Below, piece after piece: positions 35,555 through 44,843 of a stretch of DNA of 64,000 nt (position 1 is the first letter of the stretch; every line of letters begins with the position of its first letter). The translations under genes and the position numbers were made by a program. This DNA is from Methylobacterium mesophilicum SR1.6/6 (GTDB taxonomy: Bacteria > Pseudomonadota > Alphaproteobacteria > Rhizobiales > Beijerinckiaceae). The stretch is taken from NCBI RefSeq assembly GCF_000364445.2, contig NZ_CP043538.1, positions 141,198-205,197 on the forward strand, in the 5' to 3' direction. The notes below the pieces were generated by a model, which searched no databases, was not told where the DNA came from, and saw only the letters and a program-made list of their open reading frames with translations.

Positions 35555-35791
35555 TCAGGCATCAGGTTTGCCGTCGAAGAGGTTCTGAATTTCCTCGGCA
35601 CGCCAGCAGGTGACACGTCGTGACAGTTTTATCGGGGCCGGATAGATCCCGACTTTTACGCCCGCCCAGAAGGCCGAGCGGCTGACAGGGATAGGCCCAA
35701 TTGGTGCCAGAATCTGTCGAAGTCGTACTAGGCCCGTCTTTGGGAAGATCTGCTGATCTTTCACTTCAGATGATCTACTTTTACGTTCCAT
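35555..35791 (-). CDS. AlpA-family DNA-binding regulator (excisionase-like)
   Basis: 78 residues from ATG 35791, preceded by GGTGAG. LVRLRQILAPIGPIPVSRSA, then FWAGVKVGIYPAPIKLSRRV and CWRAEEIQNLFDG form the MerR-like winged helix of the AlpA/CP4-57 regulator family, which controls integrase or replication genes in prophages and satellites. A longer frame (to 35893) lacks any AlpA similarity. Confidence 0.8.
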   Translation of the reverse strand: MERKSRSSEVKDQQIFPKTGLVRLRQILAPIGPIPVSRSAFWAGVKVGIYPAPIKLSRRVTCWRAEEIQNLFDGKPDA

Positions 35792-35894
35792 GTGCTCACC
35801 GTATCTCTCGAACCACTGTTGGTTCGATGAAGGACATGATGAGGCTTCTCGGCACATTCTTGGACGCGAGAACTTTCCGCGGAATGATGCCAAG

Positions 35895-36914
35895 CTAAGT
35901 GTCTGATTTTGCTTTATAAAAATCCGTACCTGCCCTTTTCAGTTTCGCCGTCTCGGCGGCATCGAAGGGCTCCGTTGGCAGTGCGATCGACGCGAGCCCA
36001 TCAGGAAAATTCGGAAAGCGGATGTGCTTTAGAGTTCGAGGGTGAAGTCGGGAGCGAAGCGTCTCGGTCGCCCAACGACAATGCGATAAATAGCGCTTAA
36101 CGTGCCCCGCATTCTCAATAATATCGTCAAAATCTTGATGGAATTCAGGCGATTGAGGCTCAAAATTCCAGTCAACTTTGTATTCGGGTTTGTTGTGCCT
36201 TTCGACAAATAAAAACGGGAATGTTGCTGCCCGTTTTGCCCAAATATCTTCGAATGTCCGTTTAGACATAATCCAAGTAGGGCCAAAGACCTCGTTTTGA
36301 ATCAAATGATGTACTTCGGCGAGTTGAATATATCTACTTGTCGAGCCGCGCACAGCTAGCGGTGAAAGCATATATTTCGTGATGGCTCCAAAAAAATCGA
36401 GATCAGAGTATCGTGCCTTGCCATGTGACTGGATGTTGAAGAAATCGAAATACGGAGCATTCGGCGTCGCAATTGAGCCGAGAAAATCAAGGTCGACATA
36501 TTTGTACAGAAATTTCTGCTCATCTATACTCAATTTTTGTATCTCCGGAGAGGAGTAATGCTGCCTTAGATAATTACAAATGCATGTTATCAACATTGCC
36601 CTTTGTTGGTGTGGCTCGCTGGGCCATCTTATCCAGATAGCAATGCGGAACAGAGCATCTTTGAGTGTCCAAAGATCGGTGCTGTTGCGTCTATGAACTA
36701 TGTCAAAAGCGCTTTCGATTTCGATATCAAAATTTTTAAATACTCCGAGCTGTGAAATAACTTGATCTTGTTCTCTTTTCCAACGATATATTGACGCTTT
36801 CGATACGCCGTGTTTCTCAGCAATCTGATCGACCGTTAGTTCCGCCAGGAAATCATCGAGAAAAAGTCGATTGTACTCTAATTTCTCTTCAGGAGCGTAA
36901 CGCTTAGTCATCAT
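35895..36914 (-). CDS. Helix-turn-helix protein of unknown function
   Basis: 339 residues. The N terminus has a homeodomain-like HTH (LTVDQIAEKHGVSKASIYRW), as in IS3 OrfA or resolvase-type domains. The rest is aromatic-rich and unfamiliar (YVDLDFLGSIATPNAPYFDF, RWATETLRSRLHPRTLKH). The gene is lower in GC than the flanks. Starts at ATG 36914 or 36911, next to the truncated IS481 element. It may belong to the AlpA/Rep module. Confidence 0.6.
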   Translation of the reverse strand: MMTKRYAPEEKLEYNRLFLDDFLAELTVDQIAEKHGVSKASIYRWKREQDQVISQLGVFKNFDIEIESAFDIVHRRNSTDLWTLKDALFRIAIWIRWPSEPHQQRAMLITCICNYLRQHYSSPEIQKLSIDEQKFLYKYVDLDFLGSIATPNAPYFDFFNIQSHGKARYSDLDFFGAITKYMLSPLAVRGSTSRYIQLAEVHHLIQNEVFGPTWIMSKRTFEDIWAKRAATFPFLFVERHNKPEYKVDWNFEPQSPEFHQDFDDIIENAGHVKRYLSHCRWATETLRSRLHPRTLKHIRFPNFPDGLASIALPTEPFDAAETAKLKRAGTDFYKAKSDT

Positions 36915-37005
36915 TTCCTCAGCCGTTGGTGTTTAAAATGATTGTTTCACGTATAGTATGCGAAAAATAGAGTGCATCTAGTGGCGCTTCCAGAATTATT
37001 ACCGC

Positions 37006-37545
37006 GTGGGGCAAATGGGCGGCTACCTGTACGTCGCCATCGACCGGGCGTTCCGCTATGTGCATCTCGCCGTCAGAGACGACGAGACCACCGCCTCGGC
37101 GGTGGCCTTCCTCAGGGACGCCCTCAGGGCCTTTCCGTTCAGGGTCACGCACGTGCTTACTGACCGCGGCTTCTGCTTCACGGCGGATGGATTCGAGGCC
37201 GCCTGCGAGCGGCAGAGTGTGCAGCATCGCAAGACGCGTCCCTACACACCCAAAACAAACGGCATGGTCGAGCGCTTCAATGGCCGCGTCCAGCGGGAGG
37301 TGGTGGGCTCACCCTCGACAGCCACGCTGACCTGGAGATCGTGCTGCGTGGCTTCAACGCAGCCTACAACGGCCGCCGGCAGCGCGTACTGTGTGGGATC
37401 TCGCCCGAAATGGTGCTGCGCCAGCGTCTCGAAGCCGATCCCGCATTGGCCAACCCAACACAGAGACCACCGAATCCCAGCCTCATGAAACGCGCCCTCC
37501 GTATCGTTGAAGACGCAAAGGAGGTCTCACATCCAGACAGCTAGG
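37006..37545 (+). pseudogene. IS481-family transposase fragment
   Basis: The first frame gives MGGYLYVAIDRAFRYVHLAV, VTHVLTDRGFCFTADGFEAA and YTPKTNGMVERFNGRVQREV, the DDE core of IS481. After about 37310 the frame shifts to FNAAYNGRRQRVLCGISPEM and VLRQRLEADPALANPTQRP. The N-terminal HTH half is missing and there is one frameshift, so it is dead. Confidence 0.88.
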
Positions 37546-38429
37546 CCGTGCGCTATTTCCGGGCTTCGACGCTGGAAATTAAGGGCCGGCCGTCGAATAG
37601 CATTATCGTTGCCGCAACAGAGCAAGCATCGCGTCGCTTCAGGTCCCTCGCCGCGATATTTTGAAGCACCTTTTCTGACTGAGTATCGTCCGATGTCGTC
37701 CGACGGCATGCGTTTGCAGCCATATCACGTTGGTGGGTTGAAATGTGGGTAGGAGATCTGCCTATTCTATTAAGCCACTGAGGAGATAGCATAAAATTGG
37801 CGACCTAGGCGGACATCCGCTTCCGCCAGAAACCGGTCCGCCGGCACCCGCGATCGTCCAGACACCGTTGCTCCGGAAGCAGCCGCGCGGATCAACCGCC
37901 CGAGAGCGTCCGCCGGTGTTCGGCCAGATCCACGCTCAAGGTGCGGAGGCGGATGCTGTGCCGGATAAGCGCAAACCTCGTTGACGAGAACCTGCAGGTC
38001 CCGGTGCGCCCTCCGAAGGACCTGATGCCCCAGGGTCGGATGATGAGGGCGTTCCGGGCATCGCAGCAGGGATCGCGGATGTCGGCGCACGATTCGGAGG
38101 CGCGGTTCCCGAGCCGGTCGCCGCGCATGAACCGTCACAGGTCCTGATCCCGAGCCTGTCGAGGGACATCGGCAAAGCAGGTCTCCATCGGCTTGCCGCC
38201 AACGGCCTGCGTGATCGCCTCCGGACGTGCAGGGGGGCTCTCTAAAGACCGGGTTGGCCTCCGGATGCCGGGCGCGGTGGCGCAGGTGGACGGAGCATTT
38301 GCGTCCCGCCCATCGGTGCGACGACAGCATGCGTTCACGCTCAGCTCCACTTTGTCGCGGCGTCCTCCAGTCACTCTCGACACGTATCAAGCATTCTATT
38401 AACGGTACGGCGTCGAATGGGGTGAGTCG
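37546..38429. other. Remnant stretch without an intact gene
   Basis: About 880 bases. The minus strand shows protein-like fragments in two frames between 37890 and 38380 (for example TCFADVPRQARDQDL and SFGGRTGTCRFSSTRFAL) that look like decayed coding sequence, possibly an old transposon gene; I cannot assign a family. It marks the junction with the region upstream of mxa. Confidence 0.4.
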
Positions 38430-38732
38430 ATGATAAGATTTATAATGATATTATTATCTTCATCGACTTTCCTGTCCGGGCCGGCTCTGGCGCGTCTCAA
38501 GATAGACGATTTGGCGTCCTCATGGCCGCGTGCGTCGATGTCCGACAAGATCGATTTCACCAACCGCATGGGAAAGGCGATGAGCGCTCTCTCGCCCGAT
38601 CTGACACGCGAATACTTCATGCGTTGCCTGGAAGAGACTGCCAATGTCGGCGATACGAAGCAGCTGACGCTGAGCGACATGGTCCGCACATGCGTGTCGC
38701 TGCAGGGCGCTCCCCCCTCCGATGATCCCTGA
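38430..38732 (+). CDS. Small exported hypothetical protein
   Basis: 100 residues with a signal peptide (FIMILLSSSTFLSGPALA). The mature part is helical, with two cysteines (FMRCLEE, VRTCVSL) that could form a disulfide. ATG 38430. Unknown function. Confidence 0.55.
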   Translation: MIRFIMILLSSSTFLSGPALARLKIDDLASSWPRASMSDKIDFTNRMGKAMSALSPDLTREYFMRCLEETANVGDTKQLTLSDMVRTCVSLQGAPPSDDP

Positions 38733-39051
38733 TCCGTCCGGTGTTCGCCGCACCCGTCAGAGCTTGGCGGGAATGGCCATGTCGGCCATTGGCGGCGCTC
38801 TTCCGTGTGGCGCCTTCTGTTCACGTCGATCGTCTCGGCCGCGGTCCTTGTGGCGCTGACGGTCGCCTTCATCGTCCGATCGAGCCCATCCGAGACGGGT
38901 TCGGGCCCGATTCCGGTGGGGGCTGGACACATGGTTGCCACGCCCCGGACGGCGACCGCGGCCCTGTTCTGCGCGTTCAACACCGTCTCCCGCCAGACGC
39001 CCCCGACCGGCTTCTCTTCCCGCGCCGCGGTCCAACCGGAGGAAACCCGCC
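38733..39051. other. Gap with one weak membrane-type frame
   Basis: 319 bases. A GTG-initiated frame at 38805 begins with a convincing single helix (LFTSIVSAAVLVALTVAFIV) but then runs as Pro/Arg-rich shadow through the next gene. Only the first ~50 codons could be real, and there is no nearby stop to end it. Confidence 0.3.
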
Positions 39052-39408
39052 ATGCGACGTCACGCGATCCTGGGGGCGGCCGCCGTCCTGATCCTGAGCG
39101 CAGCCACCGCCCGCGCCGAGGCGCCGCCGGATCTCCCGGCTCCCAAGCGAAACGCCGCCAAGATCGCCGGTCTCGTCGGCTTCGTGAATGTTCATTGCGG
39201 GCAGCTTCGGACCGACAGTGACAGGTTCAAGCGCGCCGTTCAGGCGCTGGGCGTCGATCCGGCCGAGCTCGACCGGGATGCTCTGCTACTGGAGGCGCGG
39301 TCCTATCTCGCCGCGTACGAGAAGGACGTCCCGAGCAGCTGCCAGCGGGCGGACGATCTGTTCGGCCCGGGCGGCAAGGTCATTCCCGGCCTGTTCCTCC
39401 CGCGGTAG
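39052..39408 (+). CDS. Small exported hypothetical protein
   Basis: 118 residues. ATG 39052 follows GGAGG. Signal peptide RRHAILGAAAVLILSAATARA, then a helical mature domain with two cysteines (NVHCGQL, PSSCQRADD). Family unknown. Confidence 0.65.
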   Translation: MRRHAILGAAAVLILSAATARAEAPPDLPAPKRNAAKIAGLVGFVNVHCGQLRTDSDRFKRAVQALGVDPAELDRDALLLEARSYLAAYEKDVPSSCQRADDLFGPGGKVIPGLFLPR

Positions 39409-39449
39409 GGGCGCATCCCGGAGCGTTGCCGGCCAACGCCGCGAGCCCG

Positions 39450-39860
39450 TCAGTCATTCAGGCAGAGCCGGAAATACGATGCCCGGATCGCCTCCTTCTC
39501 GCGGAACCCCTCGGCGCGGGGGTTGAGCAGTTCCGGGCCGTCGGGGACCCGGCCGAATTCCCGCGTCCTCAGATCGACCAGAAATCCGCGCTCGCCCGTG
39601 TACAAGCCGTCGCGATTTTTGACGTTGACCGACCCGCAGACATACAGGCCGTCTCGCCGCCGCAGCACGGAGACCTTGGCGTCTGGACTGTTCAGGTTGC
39701 GGCCGATCAGCGGCAGGACGGTTCCGGTGTCGGCCGGGCCGAGGGCGGCGTCGGAGCCGTCCTCGACTGTTTGACCGAGGACGGGTCCCTGCATCGCCGA
39801 CAGGACGGCCAGCACCGCCGCGACGACAGGGCGTTTGCTGCGCCAACCGTGCGGACCCAT
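39450..39860 (-). CDS. Small exported hypothetical protein
   Basis: 136 residues with a basic start and signal-like segment (VVAAVLAVLSAMQGPVLG). The mature region has a beta-like pattern and two cysteines (LYVCGSVNVKN, FRLCLND). Converges on the gene ending at 39408. Unknown function. Confidence 0.6.
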   Translation of the reverse strand: MGPHGWRSKRPVVAAVLAVLSAMQGPVLGQTVEDGSDAALGPADTGTVLPLIGRNLNSPDAKVSVLRRRDGLYVCGSVNVKNRDGLYTGERGFLVDLRTREFGRVPDGPELLNPRAEGFREKEAIRASYFRLCLND

Positions 39861-39975
39861 CCCGTTCCCCTCCCGAAGATTGACAAATCAAGGCCGCGCA
39901 TCCCGTCACCCGGACGGGTCGCGCATCGCCGCGGTCGGTGCAGCGGCGCGCGCCGTACGACCGCGTTCCCGCAGA

Positions 39976-40794
39976 TCAGCGCGGGCGGGTGCGGCCGGCT
40001 TCCTTGCGGAGCGCCGTGAGGAGTTCGCCCTCGAAGATCAGGGCCGATCCGTAGTGGAATTCCGGATCGAACGCATGCTTGGCGTTCATGACCGAGGACG
40101 CGCTCTGCATGGCGATGAGGCGGCCCGCCTCATCGAACAGGCCCGAGCCCGAGCCGCCGTAGCCGTCGTTGCAATCGTGCCGCACGCGGCGGATCGCGTC
40201 CTCGCTCGGCGGATCGATCCGGTGGATCGTGCAGTGCTCCAAGCTGCTGGGCCCGCGATAATTCTCGTGGCCCGCAGGCGACACCAGGGTCACGGGCAGC
40301 GCGACTTCGCCGGACGGCAGGTCGGGGAGCTCGGGCAGCGGCTGGGGCATGACGTCGGCCGGCTGCGCGAGCCGCAGGATCGCCCAATCGTCGGTGATGT
40401 GCAGGCTGCGCGCCTCTGCCCCCGTCCCGAGGTGCAGGCTGTCGGCCAGAAAATCATAGTTACGTCCCGCGATCTGGAAGTAGCAGTCCGACACCGAGCG
40501 GGTCACCTCAAGTTTTCGCGTGCGGAAATTGTGGGCGTTGAGCACGACGATCGACGGATCGGCGATGAGCCAGGCCGCCGCCGCCTTCTGGGGGACGCCG
40601 TCGGGGCGCTGGCACCAGAGAACGCCCGCCCCCTTGTAGAGCGCGAAGTCGGCACTCTGCAGGTCGCGCCGGCCGTCGCGCGGGTAGAGGGCCGCGACCC
40701 GAAGCGGCTCCGCCGCGGAGGGGCCAAGGATCAGCATCGTCGTCATCGCGGCCGCGGCCCGGAGCCGGAAGCGCCAAGTCCAACTCGACCTCAT
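39976..40794 (-). CDS. Exported trypsin-like serine protease homologue
   Basis: 272 residues from ATG 40794, with a perfect GGAGG five bases upstream. Signal region AAAAMTTMLILGPSAA. Chymotrypsin-fold landmarks: His in VVLNAHNFR, Asp in DDWAILRL, Ser in CNDGYGGSGSGLFD. The usual GDSGG reads GGSGSG, so the oxyanion region is altered, though a serine is kept. It diverges from mxaF across 340 bases, the position held by mxaW in M. extorquens; I cannot tell whether it is that gene. Confidence 0.6.
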   Translation of the reverse strand: MRSSWTWRFRLRAAAAMTTMLILGPSAAEPLRVAALYPRDGRRDLQSADFALYKGAGVLWCQRPDGVPQKAAAAWLIADPSIVVLNAHNFRTRKLEVTRSVSDCYFQIAGRNYDFLADSLHLGTGAEARSLHITDDWAILRLAQPADVMPQPLPELPDLPSGEVALPVTLVSPAGHENYRGPSSLEHCTIHRIDPPSEDAIRRVRHDCNDGYGGSGSGLFDEAGRLIAMQSASSVMNAKHAFDPEFHYGSALIFEGELLTALRKEAGRTRPR

Positions 40795-40941
40795 CAAGAC
40801 CTCCGGGACACCGCGTGATTTCAGGCGCTCAGCACCGCGTATTCGTGACGGTGTTTGAAGGCCGGTCAAGCCGCTCGGCTGCGCCTCATTGTTCCTGACC
40901 GAATTGCCGAATGTTCCCGGAGTAAAAATTGGAAATTCCTA

Positions 40942-40971
40942 GAGACAGTCCCCAGTTGAACTTGCTAGAGA
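40942..40971 (+). promoter_or_regulatory. Candidate mxaF promoter
   Basis: GAGACA at 40942-40947 and TAGAGA at 40966-40971, 18 bases apart. They resemble the AAGACA / TAGAAA hexamers I recall for the M. extorquens mxaF promoter. It would give a leader of about 160 bases before ATG 41136, also similar to the known case. The rest of 40870-41100 is AT-rich and shows no gene. Confidence 0.5.
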
Positions 40972-41135
40972 TCAAATGCGTAAACGTCTGTAATAAGTCT
41001 CTCATAAGAGAATAACTTCTGAAGTTCGCAAGAGAGGCGTGCAGGCGGCAGGATAGATCTCAAGATATCCCGCACCGCAATAATTATTATAGCCGCGATG
41101 CCGTGAGGCGAGGCGGCTTGGTGAGGAGATGCATG

Positions 41136-43025
41136 ATGAGGACGAGAAGGCTCGCGCGTTCAGTCTCGACCCTGGCGATCCTGGCCATGGCGCCGGTCGC
41201 CATGGCCGGCATGGCGGCCGCCAACGACAAGCTCGAGCAGCTGTCGAAGAGCGACGACAACTGGGTGATGCCCGGGAAGAACTACGACTCGAACAATTAC
41301 AGCGATCTGACGCAGATCAACAAGGACAACGTCAAGCAGCTCAAGCCGGCCTGGACCTTCTCCACCGGCCTGCTCAACGGCCACGAGGGCGCGCCGCTCG
41401 TCGTCGACGGCAAGATGTACATCCACACATCGTTTCCGAACAACACCTTCGCCATCGGCCTCGACGATCCGGGCCATATCCTCTGGCAGGACAAGCCGAA
41501 GCAGAACCCGGCCGCCCGCTCGGTCGCCTGCTGCGACCTGGTGAATCGCGGGCTCGCCTACTGGCCGGGCGACGGCAAGACCCCGCCGCTGATCCTCAAG
41601 ACCCAGCTCGACGGCAACGTCGCCGCCCTGAACGCCCAGAACGGCGAGACGGTCTGGAAGGTCGAGAATTCCGACATCAAGGTCGGCTCGACGCTGACCA
41701 TCGCCCCCTACGTGGTGAAGGACAAGGTGATCATCGGCTCCTCGGGCGCCGAGCTCGGCGTGCGCGGCTATCTCACAGCCTACGACGTGAAGACCGGCGC
41801 CCAGGTCTGGCGGGCCTACGCCACCGGTCCGGATCAGGATCTGCTGCTCGCCGACGACTTCAACGTCAAGAACGCCCATTACGGCCAGAAGGGCCTCGGC
41901 ACGGCCACCTGGGAGGGCGATGCCTGGAAGATCGGCGGCGGCACCAACTGGGGCTGGTACGCCTACGACCCGGGCACGAACATGATCTACTTCGGCACCG
42001 GCAACCCGGCACCGTGGAACGAGACCATGCGGCCGGGCGACAACAAGTGGACCATGACCATCTTCGGCCGCGACGCCGATACCGGCAAGGCCCATTTCGG
42101 CTACCAGAAGACGCCGCACGACGAGTGGGACTATGCCGGCGTCAACGTGATGATGCTGTCCGAGCAGAAGGACAAGGACGGGAAGATGAGGAAGCTCCTC
42201 ACCCATCCGGACCGCAACGGCATCGTCTACACCCTCGACCGGACCGACGGCTCGCTGGTCTCGGCCAACAAGATCGACGACACCGTCAACGTGTTCAAGT
42301 CGGTCGATCTGAAGTCCGGCACCCCGGTCCGCGATCCGGAATACGGCACGCGGATGGACCACCTCGCCAAGGACATCTGCCCCTCGGCGATGGGCTACCA
42401 CAACCAGGGCCACGATTCGTACGATCCGAAGCGTCAGGCCTTCTTCATGGGCATCAACCACATCTGCATGGATTGGGAGCCCTTCATGCTGCCCTACCGG
42501 GCGGGCCAGTTCTTCGTCGGCGCGACGCTGAACATGTATCCGGGCCCGAAGGGTGACCGCCAGAACTACGAGGGGCTCGGCCAGATCAAGAGCTACAACG
42601 CCATCACCGGCAAGTTCAACTGGGAGAAGATGGAGCGCTTCGCGGTCTGGGGCGGCACCACCGCCACCGCCGGGAACATCGTGCTCTACGGGACGCTGGA
42701 CGGCTTCATCAAGGCGCGGGACTCCGACAACGGCGACCTGCTCTGGAAGTTCAAGTTGCCCTCCGGGGCGATCGGCTACCCGATCACCTACAGCCACAAG
42801 GGCACGCAGTACGTCGCCATCTACTACGGCGTCGGCGGCTGGCCGGGCGTGGGCCTCGTCTTCGACCTGCAGGACCCGACCGCCGGCCTCGGCGCGGTGG
42901 GCGCCTTCAAGAAGCTCGCCAACTACACCCAGATGGGCGGCGGCGTAGTCGTCTTCTCGCTCGACGGCAAGGGCCCCTACGACGACCCGAGCGTCGGCGA
43001 GTACCAGCAGGCGGCCGCCAAGTAA
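41136..43025 (+). CDS. mxaF: Methanol dehydrogenase large subunit (calcium/PQQ type)
   Basis: 629 residues, periplasmic, oxidises methanol to formaldehyde and passes electrons to cytochrome cL. Signal peptide ends AMAGMAAA before [19 protein letters not shown]. Vicinal disulfide at [10 protein letters not shown]; eight-bladed propeller. Catalytic Asp332 lies in [13 protein letters not shown]: the D-Y-A pattern marks the calcium MxaF type, whereas XoxF has D-Y-D. ATG 41136 sits seven bases after GAGGAG; ATG 41133 is also possible. First gene of the mxa operon, followed by a strong hairpin. Confidence 0.98.
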   Translation: MRTRRLARSVSTLAILAMAPVAMAGMAAANDKLEQLSKSDDNWVMPGKNYDSNNYSDLTQINKDNVKQLKPAWTFSTGLLNGHEGAPLVVDGKMYIHTSFPNNTFAIGLDDPGHILWQDKPKQNPAARSVACCDLVNRGLAYWPGDGKTPPLILKTQLDGNVAALNAQNGETVWKVENSDIKVGSTLTIAPYVVKDKVIIGSSGAELGVRGYLTAYDVKTGAQVWRAYATGPDQDLLLADDFNVKNAHYGQKGLGTATWEGDAWKIGGGTNWGWYAYDPGTNMIYFGTGNPAPWNETMRPGDNKWTMTIFGRDADTGKAHFGYQKTPHDEWDYAGVNVMMLSEQKDKDGKMRKLLTHPDRNGIVYTLDRTDGSLVSANKIDDTVNVFKSVDLKSGTPVRDPEYGTRMDHLAKDICPSAMGYHNQGHDSYDPKRQAFFMGINHICMDWEPFMLPYRAGQFFVGATLNMYPGPKGDRQNYEGLGQIKSYNAITGKFNWEKMERFAVWGGTTATAGNIVLYGTLDGFIKARDSDNGDLLWKFKLPSGAIGYPITYSHKGTQYVAIYYGVGGWPGVGLVFDLQDPTAGLGAVGAFKKLANYTQMGGGVVVFSLDGKGPYDDPSVGEYQQAAAK

Positions 43026-43033
43026 CGCGCATC

Positions 43034-43062
43034 GGCACCGCCGGCCCCCGGCCGGCGGTGCC
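43034..43062 (+). terminator. Very strong intercistronic hairpin after mxaF
   Basis: Perfect 13-bp GC-rich stem GGCACCGCCGGCC / GGCCGGCGGTGCC with a three-base loop, starting nine bases after the mxaF stop. No T run. Likely stabilises mxaF mRNA or causes partial termination so that mxaF exceeds downstream genes. Confidence 0.65.
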
Positions 43063-43210
43063 CTCGACCGAGCGGCCCGCGCGCCGGACCGGTCTGGGTC
43101 CCGGAGCGCGCTCCGCCGAAATGGACACCGGTTCGGCCCCAGCGAGCGCGCCGAAGCGGATCGGGACCTGCGTCCGCAGAAGAACAAGATCAGATGAGGG
43201 AAGAGAACCC

Positions 43211-44113
43211 ATGCCGCTGTCCAGCAGATCGATGCTGCGCGCGGGACTCTGCGCCACACTCCTCGCCCTCGCGACGGCACCGGCCGCCGCGCAGGAATCG
43301 GAGGCGCAGGCGGACCGTCGGCCCACGCCCGCCGCACCGGTGACGCCGCCGGCGGATCCGTCCACCCTTCGCATCTGCGCCTCCGCCAAGCAGCCGCCGC
43401 TCTCGATGCGGGACGGCTCGGGACTGGAGAACCGGATCGCCGTCGCCGTCGCCGAGGCGATGGGCCGGAAGCCGGCCTTCGCCTGGATCGACAAGCCGGC
43501 GATCTACCTCGTGCGCGACGGCCTGGAGAAGAAGATCTGCGACGTGGTGGTCGGCCTCGACAGCGACGACCCGCGGGTGCTGACCACGAAGCCCTATTAC
43601 CGCAGCGGCTACGTCTTCATCACGCGCGCCGACAAGGATCTCGACGTGAAGTCCTGGTCCGATCCGCGGCTCAAGAGCGTCGATCACATGGTGGTGCCGT
43701 TCGGCTCCCCCGGCGAGGCGATGCTCAAGGATATCGGCCGCTACGAGGAGGACATGGCCTACCTCTACTCGCTCGTGAACTTCCGCTCGCCGCGCAACCA
43801 GTACACCCAGATCGACCCGGCCCGGATCGTCAGCGAGGTCGCCAACGACAAGGCCGATGTCGGCGTGGCCTTCGCCCCGGACGTGGCGCGCTACGTCAAG
43901 GCCTCGACCGTGCCCCTGCGCATCACGCTGGTGCCGAACGACACGGTGAGCAGCGACGGCCGTCCCATGCCGCAGATGTTCGATCAGGCGATGGGCGTGC
44001 GCAAGGACGACCCGGCCCTGAAGGACGCCCTCGACGCCGCCGTCGCGAAGGCCGGGCCGCAGATCGACGCGATCCTGAAGCAGGACGGCGTGCCCGTCGC
44101 GGCGACGAACTAG
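43211..44113 (+). CDS. mxaJ: MxaJ, periplasmic solute-binding-like protein
   Basis: 300 residues. Signal peptide (LCATLLALATAPAAAQ), then an extracellular solute-binding family 3 fold (LRICASAKQPPLSMRDGSGL, GLEKKICDVVVGLDSDDPRV, DKADVGVAFAPDVARY). MxaJ is needed for active methanol dehydrogenase; an assembly or chaperone role has been proposed. Position between mxaF and mxaG is as in Methylobacterium. ATG 43211. Confidence 0.95.
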   Translation: MPLSSRSMLRAGLCATLLALATAPAAAQESEAQADRRPTPAAPVTPPADPSTLRICASAKQPPLSMRDGSGLENRIAVAVAEAMGRKPAFAWIDKPAIYLVRDGLEKKICDVVVGLDSDDPRVLTTKPYYRSGYVFITRADKDLDVKSWSDPRLKSVDHMVVPFGSPGEAMLKDIGRYEEDMAYLYSLVNFRSPRNQYTQIDPARIVSEVANDKADVGVAFAPDVARYVKASTVPLRITLVPNDTVSSDGRPMPQMFDQAMGVRKDDPALKDALDAAVAKAGPQIDAILKQDGVPVAATN

Positions 44114-44164
44114 CGTCGCGTCGCACCGCTCACATCACGATTTCCCAGAGTTCGCAGACCGCGC

Positions 44165-44764
44165 ATGTCTCATCGCATTCCTCATCTCGCGCTGATCGCC
44201 AGTCTCGGCCTCGCGGCCCTCGCCTGTGGCGGGGCCGTGCTCGCCCAGCCGCAGGCGGGGCCACAGACCGGCATCCAATTCCACAACACCATCACCGGCG
44301 AGGTGATGGACACCAGCGAGGGCAAGCCCGGCGGCCGGGATACCAAGGCCGTTCAGACCTTCTTCCAGACCGGCAAGAACGTCTACATCGACGACAAGTC
44401 CTGCCTGCGCAACGGCGAGAGCCTGTTCCTCACCTCGTGCTCGGGCTGCCACGGGCACCTCGCCGAGGGCAAGGTCGGGCCAGGCCTGAACGACAATTAC
44501 TGGACCTACCCGGCCAACACCGAAGATGTTGGCCTGTTCTCGACACTCTGGGGCGGCGCCAACGGCATGATGGGCCCGCACAACGAGGACCTCAATCCCG
44601 ATGAGATGCTGCAGGTCATCGCGTGGATCCGGCATCTCTACACGGGCCCCGTGAAGGATGCGGCCTGGCTCAGCGACGACCAGAAGAAGAACTACAAGCC
44701 CTTCAAGGAGGGCGAGACCTTCGCCAAGGACGCCCCCGGACAGTGCAAGCCGCTGCCGGAGTGA
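44165..44764 (+). CDS. mxaG: Cytochrome cL, electron acceptor of methanol dehydrogenase
   Basis: 199 residues. Signal peptide LIASLGLAALACGGAVLAQ. A single heme c site, TSCSGCHGHLAEGKVGPGL, with a candidate axial methionine in GANGMMGPHNEDL. It accepts electrons from PQQ in MxaFI and passes them to cytochrome cH and the aa3 oxidase. Starts 51 bases after mxaJ. Confidence 0.96.
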   Translation: MSHRIPHLALIASLGLAALACGGAVLAQPQAGPQTGIQFHNTITGEVMDTSEGKPGGRDTKAVQTFFQTGKNVYIDDKSCLRNGESLFLTSCSGCHGHLAEGKVGPGLNDNYWTYPANTEDVGLFSTLWGGANGMMGPHNEDLNPDEMLQVIAWIRHLYTGPVKDAAWLSDDQKKNYKPFKEGETFAKDAPGQCKPLPE

Positions 44765-44843
44765 GCGTTCGCGCGATGCTGCGCCCACCCGGGACGCGGT
44801 CGAACGGCCTGACCGGCCATCCAGGGAGAGAAGGAGCCTGACG

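Noticed and set aside
37770..38390. 206-codon minus-strand frame
   Set aside because: Protein-like pieces switch between frames; no start signal or family. Kept only as a remnant stretch.
38805..39221. Plus-strand frame starting with a transmembrane-like helix
   Set aside because: Only the first ~50 codons look protein-like; the rest runs out of frame through the better-supported gene at 39052.
41136..43025. XoxF (lanthanide) methanol dehydrogenase
   Set aside because: The catalytic motif reads D-Y-A (calcium MxaF type), not D-Y-D, and mxaI and the mxa assembly genes follow.
41160..43337. 725-codon minus-strand frame opposite mxaF
   Set aside because: Mirror of mxaF; low-complexity Val/Arg/Asp/Gly composition and no start signal.
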